From: Streptomyces sp. CBMA152
Lineage (GTDB): Bacteria; Actinomycetota; Actinomycetes; Streptomycetales; Streptomycetaceae
Direction of reading: 5' to 3'
Length of the DNA stretch: 64,000 bases
Assembly (NCBI RefSeq): GCF_014596475.1
Contig: NZ_MECJ01000010.1
Span: 16,853-80,852 of the forward strand
In this document: in pieces, positions 1 to 8,264 of the stretch
How the letters are laid out: each line of letters starts with the position of its first letter
Position numbering within the stretch: the stretch's first letter is position 1
Notes under the pieces: generated by a model
What the model was told of the DNA's origin: nothing
Databases searched by the model: none
Seen by the model: the letters and a program-made list of their open reading frames with translations, nothing else
Position numbers and translations under genes: made by a program

Positions 1-2353
1 TGTACCGCTCGCGCAGGTCCGCGTCGTACGGAAGGAGCGCGTCGATCATCGCGTCGCTGCTGATGAGCCGCATCGAGACCGACTCGGCCGAGAAGAACGA
101 CAGCAGCTCCAACAGCCGTACGGCGGAGCGGGATTTCTCGCGCAGCCTGTTGATGGAGATGGCCCAGGTCGCGCCGATGCGATGGCCGTAGTCCTCGGGT
201 GTGCCGAGCGAGAGGACCTGGGTGCTCTGCTCCCTGAGCTGTTCCAGATACGCGTCGACGGGCGTCGCCGTCTCGGCGAGCCAGGCCCCCGCCGCCTCCA
301 CGGCCAACGGCAGGTCACCGACGGCGGCGGCGACCCGGTCTGCGTCCGTGCCCGGCAGCCCGGCGACCCGCCAGGTCAGATGCTCGACGCTCTCGGCCCG
401 GGTGAAGACCTCGACCTCGATGGTCTCGGCCCGGGCGGACGCGGGCTTGCTGCGACAGGTGGCGATCACATGCCCGTACACCCGGCCCGGCAGCGGGGCG
501 ACGCTCGGCGACAGTCGTCGCAGCGCCGAGTCGGGGTCCTCCACGTTGTCGAAGATCAGCAGCCAGCGCGGATAGCGCTCGCCGCTCCACAGCTCCTGGA
601 GCGCCGCGAGGGCCGCCACGCCGACCACGTCGCCGGCCTTGAGGTCCATCTCCACGGCGAGTTGGGCGAGCGAGGCCACCACGCGGTCGGGCCGCTCGGC
701 TTCGATCCACCACACCAGGTCGTAGTCGGCCCGGAACCGGTGCGCGTACTCCAGCGCCACCTGGGTCTTGCCGACGCCGCCCAGGCCGTGCAGGACCTGG
801 GCACGGCGATGGGTGGAGCGGCTGTCGCCGCGCAGCTGGTCGCGCATCCGGTCGATCAGGGTGGTGCGGCCGGTGAACCAGCTGTTGCGCGGCCGTATGT
901 TGGAGATCCGGGGCGCGTTGCCGGGAAAGCGCGGCCGGTCGGGGCCGGTCGGCAGGGCGGGTATCGCCTCGGTCCGCTCCAGGGCGCTCAGCAGCGCGGC
1001 CGCCGCCCGGGTCTCGTCGACGCGGACCAGGTCGACCGGGCCCCGGCTGCCCGGCGGCGGGGTCAGGCGCACGTCGCCGACGCGCACCGGCAGCATCCTG
1101 CGGCGCCCGCCCGAGCGGTCCTGGGCGGAGCCGCCGTCCCACAGGCCGCGCCCCTCGCGGGACTTGAGGTAGGCGGCGGAGGCGATGTGCAGGACGCGGT
1201 AGGCGCCCTCCTTGGCGAACTCCTCCTCGATCCGGGCCGGTTGCGGGGTGCGGGCGTCGGCGGCCACCGGGTGGAACCCGGCCGCTTCCAGCACGGAGGT
1301 GATCCAGTCCACCCACATCCGGTCCTCGGAGACATGGCTGAGCACGATGTTCACCGGCGACTTGGGGCGGCGCCGGGTGAAGGCGCCGACGTGCGCGGTC
1401 CGCAGCGACTCGTCGATCGGCGGCAGCCCGGTGACCTGGCCATGGGTGAGCACCGAGGTCAGCCGCTCGCAGGCGGCGAGCACGGAGCTGGCGACGCCCG
1501 GCGGGTCGCCGAAGGTGGCCAGGACCTCCTCGTACGCGTAGAACGGCCGGTACGGGATCTCGACGGTGCCCCAGTAGGCGCCCGCACCCTCGATGCCGAG
1601 GCCGGTGGGGAAGCCCGCGAACGCCTCTCTGGCCAGCGCCCGCCCGGCGTCCGCCTTCTCCTTCTCGCCGTCGTCGATGCGGGTCGGCACCGGCAGGATG
1701 CGGATGTTGCGCTCGCCGTAGCGCTCCTCGATGTCGCGGGCGACGGCGGAGGCGCCGTCGATGCTCTGGTCGCTGAGGGTGAAGCAGACGACGAGGACCT
1801 GGGGCATCTGGACCGTACAGATGTCGGCGATGTCGCTGAGGCCCGTGCGGCTGTCGATGAGGGTGTAGTCGTAGTGGGCGCGCATGTCGGCGCTCATGGC
1901 GTCGAAGAACTGGCCGCCGCCGGAGTGCTCGTAGAAGTGGTCCCAGTCCATCCGGCCGACGACGGAGGCGTAGTCGCGGTTGCGGCGGCCGGCGGAGAGG
2001 AAGTCCAGGCTGCCGCCGCCGGGGAAGGACCAGTCCAGCGAGACGGCGTGCGGGCGCACGCGCGCGTAGCCGCGGTACCAGTCGGGGTCCCGGTCGGGGG
2101 CGGCGCGGCGCACCTCCTCCTGGTACTCGGTGATCAGGTTGATGAGCCCCGGCGTCGCCTCCAGGGCGCGCAGGTCGAGGAAGGGGTGGAAGAAGCGGTG
2201 CAGTCCGGGCGCTTCGAGGTCCCAGTCGACGGCGAGCACGCGATGGCCGTTGGCCGCCAGGATCCAGGCGCAGTTGGCGAGCGCCATGGTCCGCCCGGTG
2301 CCGCCCTTGTACGAGTAGAACGTGATGACGGTCCCGTCACGGTTCTCGGCCAT
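1..2353 (-). CDS. fxsT: FxsT: FxSxx-COOH system ParA/TIR/NB-ARC protein (partial, 3' end outside window)
   Basis: An open minus-strand frame starts at ATG 2353 and runs without a stop off the left edge, giving 784 codons. Residues 16-22 form a deviant Walker A (KGGTGRT), as in ParA/MinD ATPases, followed by the conserved LIDSRTGLSD stretch. Near residue 333 a second module begins (VNIVLSHVSEDRMWVDW), which resembles a TIR fold. Near residue 524 an NB-ARC P-loop appears (GLGGVGKTQVALEYA). The family normally ends in tetratricopeptide repeats, which would lie beyond the window. The start overlaps the 3' end of fxsC by 17 bases, so the two are probably translationally coupled. It is likely a STAND-type signalling ATPase serving the neighbouring peptide-maturation genes; its biochemical role is unknown. 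Confidence 0.85.
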   Translation of the reverse strand, partial: MAENRDGTVITFYSYKGGTGRTMALANCAWILAANGHRVLAVDWDLEAPGLHRFFHPFLDLRALEATPGLINLITEYQEEVRRAAPDRDPDWYRGYARVRPHAVSLDWSFPGGGSLDFLSAGRRNRDYASVVGRMDWDHFYEHSGGGQFFDAMSADMRAHYDYTLIDSRTGLSDIADICTVQMPQVLVVCFTLSDQSIDGASAVARDIEERYGERNIRILPVPTRIDDGEKEKADAGRALAREAFAGFPTGLGIEGAGAYWGTVEIPYRPFYAYEEVLATFGDPPGVASSVLAACERLTSVLTHGQVTGLPPIDESLRTAHVGAFTRRRPKSPVNIVLSHVSEDRMWVDWITSVLEAAGFHPVAADARTPQPARIEEEFAKEGAYRVLHIASAAYLKSREGRGLWDGGSAQDRSGGRRRMLPVRVGDVRLTPPPGSRGPVDLVRVDETRAAAALLSALERTEAIPALPTGPDRPRFPGNAPRISNIRPRNSWFTGRTTLIDRMRDQLRGDSRSTHRRAQVLHGLGGVGKTQVALEYAHRFRADYDLVWWIEAERPDRVVASLAQLAVEMDLKAGDVVGVAALAALQELWSGERYPRWLLIFDNVEDPDSALRRLSPSVAPLPGRVYGHVIATCRSKPASARAETIEVEVFTRAESVEHLTWRVAGLPGTDADRVAAAVGDLPLAVEAAGAWLAETATPVDAYLEQLREQSTQVLSLGTPEDYGHRIGATWAISINRLREKSRSAVRLLELLSFFSAESVSMRLISSDAMIDALLPYDADLRERY

Positions 2354-3695
2354 CTGAGGGGCCCTCCACCCGGTCGGCCTTGCTCTGGTCGGCGGCTCGC
2401 CGCTCGCGCCGCCCCTCGGCCTCCTGGGACCGCCCGTATCCGACTCCGTGCGGCAGGACCCGGGGAAGCGGTGTGCCCGGCCCGGGCGTCGCGTCCGTGC
2501 GGCCGGCGCTCTCGTAGTGCCTGACCGCCGACCGTACCGCCCGGGGCAGCTCCTGGCTGAAGGCTTCCAGAGTAGGCAGTCCGCCTCCGCGCGTCAGGTG
2601 TCCTTCGCTGTCCCAGGCGCGCGCGGCGAGCACGTCGTCGGCGGTGTCGCGCAACTCGCCCTCGTGGAGCCGGGATTCGGGGTCCACCCGGTTCCAGGGA
2701 ATCATGACGCTGATCCAGGGCCTCGGTTCGGCCGAGAACCGCCGTACCAGTTCGCGATGGCGGGCCGAGCCGAGCGCCCAGCGGTCCAGCAGCAGCAGCC
2801 CGGGGGCGGCGGGCGGCCCCGGGCTCAGTATCCGCTCGGCGTTCTCGTCGAACTCCCCCAGGACGACCGAGTAGTTGAGGTTGCTGACCAGGTCGGCGGT
2901 GTGGCTGGCCAGGGGCCTGGCGGACATCGGGTGGTACGGGTTCCAGTCCTGCGGCCGGGAGCCGTAGCAGTCGGGGCCGCGCCCGGGCGGCAGACCGTCG
3001 CGGGAGCATGCGAGGACCGTGACCTCAAGCTGGCGGCCGGGCCCGGGGGCGGAGCCGAACGCGGAGGTCAGCGTGGCGTAGTCCTGGTAGGGGTCCCCGT
3101 CGGCGATCCGGGTCTGCTCGGCGACGCTGACGACGCGCTTGGCCAGGCGGTAGACGGCGTGTTCGTAGTGGTCGCGCAGATAGTTGAGCTTGATCATCCC
3201 GTAGAAGCCCTCGTCGGCGTACTCGTCGCCGAAGTCCGCGTGATTGAACCTCAACCTGCGGGCGGGTTCCGGCAGTTGGTGCGGCAGTACGGGGGTCCAC
3301 AGCGCGGGGATGATCGCCGGGGGTGTGCGGCGCTCGCTGCGCGACTGGTGCAGGGTGTCGCGGCCGGCGAACGCGAACCACTCCCGGCCGCACTGCTCGC
3401 TCAGGAAGTAGCGCGGCGAGTAGAGCGGCACGAAGACCCGGCACAGCGCCAGGGCCTCGGTGATCTGCCCCTGCCAGTCCTCGCCGGGGCGTACGTGCTG
3501 GTCCATGAAGCCCGCGGGCACCCCGGCCGGGAGCGCGGTCAACTGCATCACGTGCGCGGACAGGTCGCGGAAGAAACGCTGCACCCACAGATCGGGGTCC
3601 CTGTCCCGGGGGTCGTTCTTGGGGGTGTGCGCATAGCTCAGGAAGAAGTACGGCCTCGGCTCGCGCCCCCCGCCCCCAGCGGCTTCGTGCGGCAC
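2337..3695 (-). CDS. fxsC: FxsC: TIR-like FxSxx-COOH system protein
   Basis: A 452-residue protein starting at GTG with GGGAGG upstream. The N-terminal ~170 residues carry TIR-like features: the opening strand PYFFLSYAHTPKND, a DPDLWVQRFF helix, and the SPRYFLSEQCGREW segment, whose Glu sits where TIR NADases keep their catalytic Glu. The rest (about residues 190-400) is the conserved second half of this family, with no function I recognise. No signal peptide or membrane span is seen, so it is probably cytoplasmic. It lies between fxsB and fxsT on the same strand. Whether the TIR-like part hydrolyses NAD or only binds partners cannot be told from sequence. Confidence 0.85.
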   Translation of the reverse strand: MPHEAAGGGGREPRPYFFLSYAHTPKNDPRDRDPDLWVQRFFRDLSAHVMQLTALPAGVPAGFMDQHVRPGEDWQGQITEALALCRVFVPLYSPRYFLSEQCGREWFAFAGRDTLHQSRSERRTPPAIIPALWTPVLPHQLPEPARRLRFNHADFGDEYADEGFYGMIKLNYLRDHYEHAVYRLAKRVVSVAEQTRIADGDPYQDYATLTSAFGSAPGPGRQLEVTVLACSRDGLPPGRGPDCYGSRPQDWNPYHPMSARPLASHTADLVSNLNYSVVLGEFDENAERILSPGPPAAPGLLLLDRWALGSARHRELVRRFSAEPRPWISVMIPWNRVDPESRLHEGELRDTADDVLAARAWDSEGHLTRGGGLPTLEAFSQELPRAVRSAVRHYESAGRTDATPGPGTPLPRVLPHGVGYGRSQEAEGRRERRAADQSKADRVEGPSDGREP

Positions 3696-3789
3696 CGCTC
3701 CCTCCCGGTCCGAGTGGGTGGGTCCTCAGTGTAGGAAGCCGACGATCCACGGCGGAACCGCCTGTACGCGCCGAATCGACGGCTCCCGG

Positions 3790-6255
3790 TCAACCGCGCG
3801 GCGCGTTGCGGGCGCGCCAGGCGTCGCGGTGGCGCCGGGCGGCGTCCCGCGCGCCGGTCAGCGCCCGGGGCGGCACCTGCTCGGCCCGCCAGGCGGCCGC
3901 CGTCTCGCCCATCGCGGCGACGAAACGCTTCCCGTGCGCGGTGAGCGAACCGCTGCGGGCGAGGGTGTCGATGGCGTCCGTGGTCTGCTGGCGCCAGCGC
4001 GCGAACTCCGTCTGCGCCCTCTCGCGCGCCGCCGGTCCCTCGGCGGTGGAGCGGCGCACCCGCCAGAAGTCGGTGACGGCGAGGTGTGCGTAGGCCCCTT
4101 GCAGCAGCCCGTCCAGGGGCCTGGGGTCATCGCGCCAAGGGGCGTAGTAGTGGCTGTGGTCCTCGGGGTCGTACAGGTCGCAGACATCGAGCACCGCGCC
4201 CAGCTTGACGTGCTGGAACTCATGGACGATCAACAGAGCCAACAGGTCCGGGTCGGACGGGCGGGCCGCCGCGACCGCCCCGAAGGCGTCGCGACACGTG
4301 GCGCTGGTGTGGCAGCCGGGCCGCGGGGTGAGCGGGGTGACAACCCGCAGCCCCGCGGCGATTCCCGGTGCGTACGCAGTGAGTTGACGCTGCATCAGGG
4401 ACCATGCGATGGCGAGCCCTTGAGCCCACGCGCGCGCTCCCGGCGCCGGGAGCCGGTCCGCGACGGGCCACTCGTAACGGTCGCGCAGCGGGTCGGTGTC
4501 CTCCAGGGCGACCGTCCAGCCGTCCGCCTCGAAGAGCCTGACCGGCTGCCAGTACGGAGTGCGCCCGTCGAGCCCGTCGCCCCAGCCCATCCGCAGCCTC
4601 TGGCCCCCGGACCGTACCGTGAACCCATAGGACTCGGCGGTCACTTCGGCCTCCTCGGCATCGCCCGGCAGTAGGGCGCGGCCGATGCCGGGCAACCGCA
4701 GGGTGCCGGCGCGCAGCGGGACGGTGACGGCGTCGGCGCGACGGGCGCGCAGCGCGGCCGCCGCCGCGAGCTCGGCGAGGCCGGTGGCGGGCGCGCTCCG
4801 GGTGTCGTCACCGAGGACGCGCAGCGCCCATGGCCGGAAGTAGGGGTGCGCGAGCGCCGCCTCAAGGGCCTGCGGCGCGTCCGCGTCGAGGTCGACGAGG
4901 AGTTCCCAGGCGGCCATCGCCCGGCGGTCCGAGTCCCGGACGCGGCCGCCGACGGCGGCGAGCAGGTCCCGGTTGAGGTCGAGCTGCGCGAGGGCCAGGC
5001 GCCGGACGGTCGCGGCGCCGCCGAACCCGGCCGCCAGCTCGTCGAAGTCGCCCGGTTCCAGAGGGTGTTCGGCCATCTCGGCGGCTTCCCCGACCGCCGC
5101 GTGAGCGGTCGCCTCGTGCGGACGGGTGTGTGCGTCCTCGGGTATCTGCTCGTACGTACGGATGCGCGTGATCAGGGCCAGTAGGTCCGGGCAGAACACG
5201 GACGGGTTGTCGAAGCCGTTCGCGGTGCGGTAGCGGTGGGCGTACAGGCCGCCGCCGCAGGACTCGACGACCGGACACGCGGTGCACTGGGCGCACAGCG
5301 CCTCGATGCCCTTCTGCCGGGCCAGCATCCCGGGATGGCGCAGGACGTCGTCCAACGAGTGCTCGAAGACGTTCAGTCCGGTGGCCGGGGCGCCGTCGTA
5401 CGCCGTCTTGAGGCTGTCCGCCTGCTCGTATGCGCCGTCGGTCTCGATCACCACGAGGTCGGCGGGGGCGAGGCCGAGCGATTCGGTGAGGCTGCTTCCG
5501 CCGCGCAGGGTGCGGTGCACCGACTCGAAGGTCCGCACCGGGACCGGACGGCCCGCCGCGTCCCAGCGCCGGTAGACGGCGTCGAGCCAGTCGGCGTACG
5601 GGGTGGGGCGTCCGGCGGGGCGCGGCGGCGGGGTGTCCCAGGTGGCGTGCGGCAGCAGGAAGTCGATGCGCGGCGGACCGAGGGCGACCAGCGCGTCGTG
5701 GACGGCGACCGGGTCGTTCTCGATGTCGATGGTGCACAGCAGCCCGGCGAACAGCTCGCGGTAGCGCGGGCGGCTCAGCAGGGCGACCGCGTCGAGGACC
5801 TTGGCGTGGCTGCTGCGGCCGTCGGCGTACCGGCGGTGGCGGTCGTTGGACTCGCGGTCGCCGTCCAGGGAGATGCCGACGCGGACGCCGAGTTCACGGA
5901 AGAGCTCGCAGAACTCCTCGTCCAGCAGGACCCCGTTGGTGTGGATACGCAGATCGAGGGCGCTGATCCCGTCCAGGGCGCGGCCCAGTTCCTCGGCGGC
6001 GCGGCGCAGCAGGGCCGGTCCGGCGAGCAGTGGTTCGCCGCCGTGCAGGACGACATGGACGGTGGGCAGCCGGTGGAGGAGGGCGTGTTCGGCGATCCTG
6101 GCCGCCGCAGCGGCCAGGATCTCCTGCGACACCGCTCTGGGCCGGCCGCGCCAGCTGGTGTCGGCGTGCTCGTAGACGTAGCAGTGGTCACACGCGAGGT
6201 CGCAGCGGCTGTGTGTCTTCAGCACGATCTGCGACAGCGTCGGCGGCCGGTCCAC
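3790..6255 (-). CDS. fxsB: FxsB: radical SAM/SPASM peptide maturase with C-terminal HExxH domain
   Basis: An 821-residue enzyme starting at GTG four bases after the fxsA stop. The radical SAM CxxxCxxC motif is C18, C22, C25 (RCDLACDHC). A Cys-rich SPASM region follows around residues 315-355 (CAQCTACPVVESCGGG), expected to bind auxiliary Fe-S clusters. The C-terminal half is a separate domain with a metalloprotease-like HEFQH motif near residue 678. FxsB-family enzymes belong to the three-residue cyclophane-forming maturases (Xye/Grr/Fxs), which link the Phe ring of the precursor to a residue two positions on. The substrate is inferred to be the adjacent FxsA, at its terminal F-Q-S. The HExxH domain could be a protease or another modifying activity; that is open. 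Confidence 0.92.
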   Translation of the reverse strand: MDRPPTLSQIVLKTHSRCDLACDHCYVYEHADTSWRGRPRAVSQEILAAAAARIAEHALLHRLPTVHVVLHGGEPLLAGPALLRRAAEELGRALDGISALDLRIHTNGVLLDEEFCELFRELGVRVGISLDGDRESNDRHRRYADGRSSHAKVLDAVALLSRPRYRELFAGLLCTIDIENDPVAVHDALVALGPPRIDFLLPHATWDTPPPRPAGRPTPYADWLDAVYRRWDAAGRPVPVRTFESVHRTLRGGSSLTESLGLAPADLVVIETDGAYEQADSLKTAYDGAPATGLNVFEHSLDDVLRHPGMLARQKGIEALCAQCTACPVVESCGGGLYAHRYRTANGFDNPSVFCPDLLALITRIRTYEQIPEDAHTRPHEATAHAAVGEAAEMAEHPLEPGDFDELAAGFGGAATVRRLALAQLDLNRDLLAAVGGRVRDSDRRAMAAWELLVDLDADAPQALEAALAHPYFRPWALRVLGDDTRSAPATGLAELAAAAALRARRADAVTVPLRAGTLRLPGIGRALLPGDAEEAEVTAESYGFTVRSGGQRLRMGWGDGLDGRTPYWQPVRLFEADGWTVALEDTDPLRDRYEWPVADRLPAPGARAWAQGLAIAWSLMQRQLTAYAPGIAAGLRVVTPLTPRPGCHTSATCRDAFGAVAAARPSDPDLLALLIVHEFQHVKLGAVLDVCDLYDPEDHSHYYAPWRDDPRPLDGLLQGAYAHLAVTDFWRVRRSTAEGPAARERAQTEFARWRQQTTDAIDTLARSGSLTAHGKRFVAAMGETAAAWRAEQVPPRALTGARDAARRHRDAWRARNAPRG

Positions 6256-6259
6256 GGCG

Positions 6260-6505
6260 CTAGAGCGACGACTGGAAGGCGGCGACCCGTACCGTCGGGC
6301 CGTCGTCGGCCGCCATCAGTCTCCGTACGCCGACCGGCAGTTCGCCGGCGCGTGCCTTGACCGCCTGCACTTGCAGCTGCGACCGCTCGCGTCCCTGCCG
6401 GTCGATCGTGGGACAGGGCCTTTCGGCGGCCGTGACGAGGTATTCCAGAGGAGCCCCCGCAGACAGGTGTACGGAAGATCGAGGGCGGATGCCCTCTCCG
6501 CACAT
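6260..6505 (-). CDS. fxsA: FxsA: FxSxx-COOH precursor peptide
   Basis: A small ORF of up to 81 residues whose last five residues are F-Q-S-S-L, an exact match to the F-x-S-x-x-COOH signature that names the family. The preceding ARAGELPVGVRRLMAADDGP region resembles the leader of such precursors. The ATG at 6505 has only a weak purine run (GGGGA) upstream, and in-frame GTG codons further in could be the true start, so the N-terminus is uncertain. The gene ends four bases before fxsB, the order expected of a precursor and its maturase. The Phe-Gln-Ser stretch is the predicted cyclophane site. Confidence 0.85.
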   Translation of the reverse strand: MCGEGIRPRSSVHLSAGAPLEYLVTAAERPCPTIDRQGRERSQLQVQAVKARAGELPVGVRRLMAADDGPTVRVAAFQSSL

Positions 6506-6520
6506 ACTTTTCCCCGCTCA

Positions 6521-6536
6521 GTGCGAATAATCGCAC
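6521..6536. promoter_or_regulatory. Inverted repeat upstream of fxsA (candidate operator)
   Basis: GTGCGA-ATAA-TCGCAC is a perfect 6-base inverted repeat 15 bases upstream of the proposed fxsA start, in an AT-richer patch where the -10 region should lie. The position suits an operator or promoter element for the fxs genes. No cognate regulator is encoded beside it except the XRE-cupin gene upstream. Confidence 0.45.
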
Positions 6537-6660
6537 AGGAGTCCGTGCGGGAGTACAACCCCTTTACGGGGACGGCTTGTTCGAGCCACTGGACGAGGGC
6601 ACGGGGTCGGCTCCCTGGCCACTCGGGCACCGCGCCCCACGCCTCAGCGCTCGAAACGTC

Positions 6661-7233
6661 TCAGCGCTCGAAGGGGACCGAGATCGCCATGGTCATCTCG
6701 ACGGGTTCCGTGCCGTCGTTACGGTACGTGTGGGGCGCGTTGGCCTCGAAGGACGCCGAGTGGCCGGGCGGGACGGGGTGGTCGGCGCCGTCCACGACCA
6801 GGGTCAGGGTGCCCTCGGTGACATGGATCAGCTCGATCGTGCCCGCCGGGTGCGGGTCGGAGGCGCTGCCGTCGCCGGGCATCAGGTGCCACTTCCACAT
6901 CTCCAGCGGACCGGGCGCCTCCGTGCCCGCGAGGAGCGTGGAGTAGCTGCCCCGCTCGGTGGACCAGAGCCGGACGGCCTGGTCCGGCGGCACGATCCGC
7001 ACGCTGGGTCCGCTCTCGTAGTCGAGCAGGGTCGTGATGCTCACGCCGAGCGCGTCGGCGATCTTCACCACGGTGCCGACGCTGGGGTTGGTGCGCGCCT
7101 GCTCGATCTGGATGAGCATGCCGCGGCTCACCCCGGCGCGGGTCGCGAGCGCTTCCAGGGTGAAGCCGCGCTCGGAGCGCCAGTGCTTGACGTTGCGGGC
7201 CAGGGACTGGGTCAGCAGGTCGAGGTCCGACAC
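6661..7233 (-). CDS. XRE-family regulator with C-terminal cupin domain
   Basis: A 190-residue protein from GTG 7233, preceded by GGACGGA. Residues ~10-65 are an HTH_3 domain (LARNVKHWRSERGFTLEALATRAGVSRGMLIQIE), and residues ~105-185 a small-molecule-binding cupin barrel. An ATG at 7281 in frame would extend it by 16 residues into the AT-rich intergenic region and has no ribosome site, so the GTG is preferred. It is divergent from the EamA transporter at 7367. This arrangement is typical of a regulator that controls its neighbouring exporter in response to a ligand bound by the cupin. It is separated from fxsA by 155 bases; control of the fxs genes is possible but not shown. Confidence 0.88.
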   Translation of the reverse strand: MSDLDLLTQSLARNVKHWRSERGFTLEALATRAGVSRGMLIQIEQARTNPSVGTVVKIADALGVSITTLLDYESGPSVRIVPPDQAVRLWSTERGSYSTLLAGTEAPGPLEMWKWHLMPGDGSASDPHPAGTIELIHVTEGTLTLVVDGADHPVPPGHSASFEANAPHTYRNDGTEPVEMTMAISVPFER

Positions 7234-7312
7234 ATTCCGTCCATCGTGTGGGCCGCGGTGGCGGCCGATCAATCCCGCCATCCAATATTCTGAATGACAG
7301 GTCTAATATATT

Positions 7313-7356
7313 GCACTACGGTGCGGTGCACCCCACCGTTCACCGCACTGTACTGC
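7313..7356. promoter_or_regulatory. Long inverted repeat in the regulator/EamA intergenic region
   Basis: Two 16-base arms (7313-7328 and 7341-7356) match at 14 of 16 positions, with a perfect inner GTGCGGTG/CACCGCAC core and a 12-base loop. It ends 10 bases before the EamA start codon. A TAATAT hexamer at 7304-7309 could be the -10 box, which would place the repeat in the 5' leader. It is either the operator of the XRE-cupin regulator or an mRNA stem that hides the GAGG ribosome site. Confidence 0.55.
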
Positions 7357-7366
7357 GAGGCCCCCC

Positions 7367-8230
7367 ATGACAGCACTGTTCGCCCTGGCCACCAGCCTCC
7401 TGTGGGGGCTGGCCGACTTCGGCGGCGGCTTGCTCACCCGACGCGTCCCCGCGCTGACCGTGGTCGTCGTCTCGCAGTGCATCGCCGTCGCGGTGCTCGG
7501 CGCGATCGTGGTGGCGACGGGCGGCTGGCACCAGGCCGATCACCGGCTCTGGTTCGCGGTGGCCGCGGGCGTGGTCGGCCCGGTCGCGATGCTCAGCTTC
7601 TACAAGGCGCTGGCGCTCGGCCCGATGGGCGTGGTCTCCCCGCTCGGCTCGCTCGGCGTGGCCGTGCCGGTCGGCGTCGGCCTGGTGCTCGGCGAGCGCC
7701 CCGGCGTCCTCCAGTTCGCCGGGATCGCGGTCGCCGTGGCGGGTGTCGTGATGGCGGGCGGCCCGCAGTTCCGGGGCGCGCCGGTGCAGCGGCAGGCGAT
7801 CGTGCTCACGCTGCTCGCCGCGTTCGGGTTCGGCGCGGTGATGGCGCTGATCTCCGAGGCGTCGACCACGGTCACCGGCCTGTTCCTCGCGCTGTTCGTC
7901 CAGCGCGTCACCAATGTCGCCGTCGGCGGCGCCGCGCTGTACGTGTCCGTGAAGCGCGGCGGGGAGGCGCTGCCCGAGGGCGGCCTTGGCGTCGTCCGGG
8001 CGGCGCTGCCCGCGCTCGCCTTCGTGGGACTCGCCGATGTGGCCGCCAACGGTACGTACGCGATGGCCGCCCACCAGGGCCCCGTCACCGTCGCTGCCGT
8101 GCTCGCCTCGCTCTACCCGGTGGTGACGGCGCTGGCCGCGCGGGGCGTCCTCAAGGAACGGCTGCGCGGGGTGCAGGCCGCGGGGGCGGGCATCGCGCTG
8201 GTGGGGACGTTGCTTCTGGCGGCGGGGTGA
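7367..8230 (+). CDS. EamA/DMT-family transporter
   Basis: A 287-residue integral membrane protein with about ten hydrophobic segments in two EamA repeats, opening with the typical ALFALATSLLWGLADFGGG. GAGG precedes the ATG by seven bases. DMT transporters export metabolites or amino acids; the substrate is not readable here. The divergent XRE-cupin regulator and the inverted repeat between the two genes suggest inducible expression. The end lies 34 bases from the convergent acyltransferase gene. Confidence 0.88.
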   Translation: MTALFALATSLLWGLADFGGGLLTRRVPALTVVVVSQCIAVAVLGAIVVATGGWHQADHRLWFAVAAGVVGPVAMLSFYKALALGPMGVVSPLGSLGVAVPVGVGLVLGERPGVLQFAGIAVAVAGVVMAGGPQFRGAPVQRQAIVLTLLAAFGFGAVMALISEASTTVTGLFLALFVQRVTNVAVGGAALYVSVKRGGEALPEGGLGVVRAALPALAFVGLADVAANGTYAMAAHQGPVTVAAVLASLYPVVTALAARGVLKERLRGVQAAGAGIALVGTLLLAAG

Positions 8231-8264
8231 CGCGCACGTCGACCGCCCCGCAAGGAACTGACCC

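Noticed and set aside
182..2524. 780-residue plus-strand ORF
   Set aside because: It is the antisense shadow of fxsT and fxsC: low-complexity Gly/Arg/Ala sequence without domains, whereas the minus strand encodes clear P-loop and TIR motifs.
7313..7356. Inverted repeat as a rho-independent terminator
   Set aside because: It lies between divergent genes with no upstream transcript to end and has no T-run.
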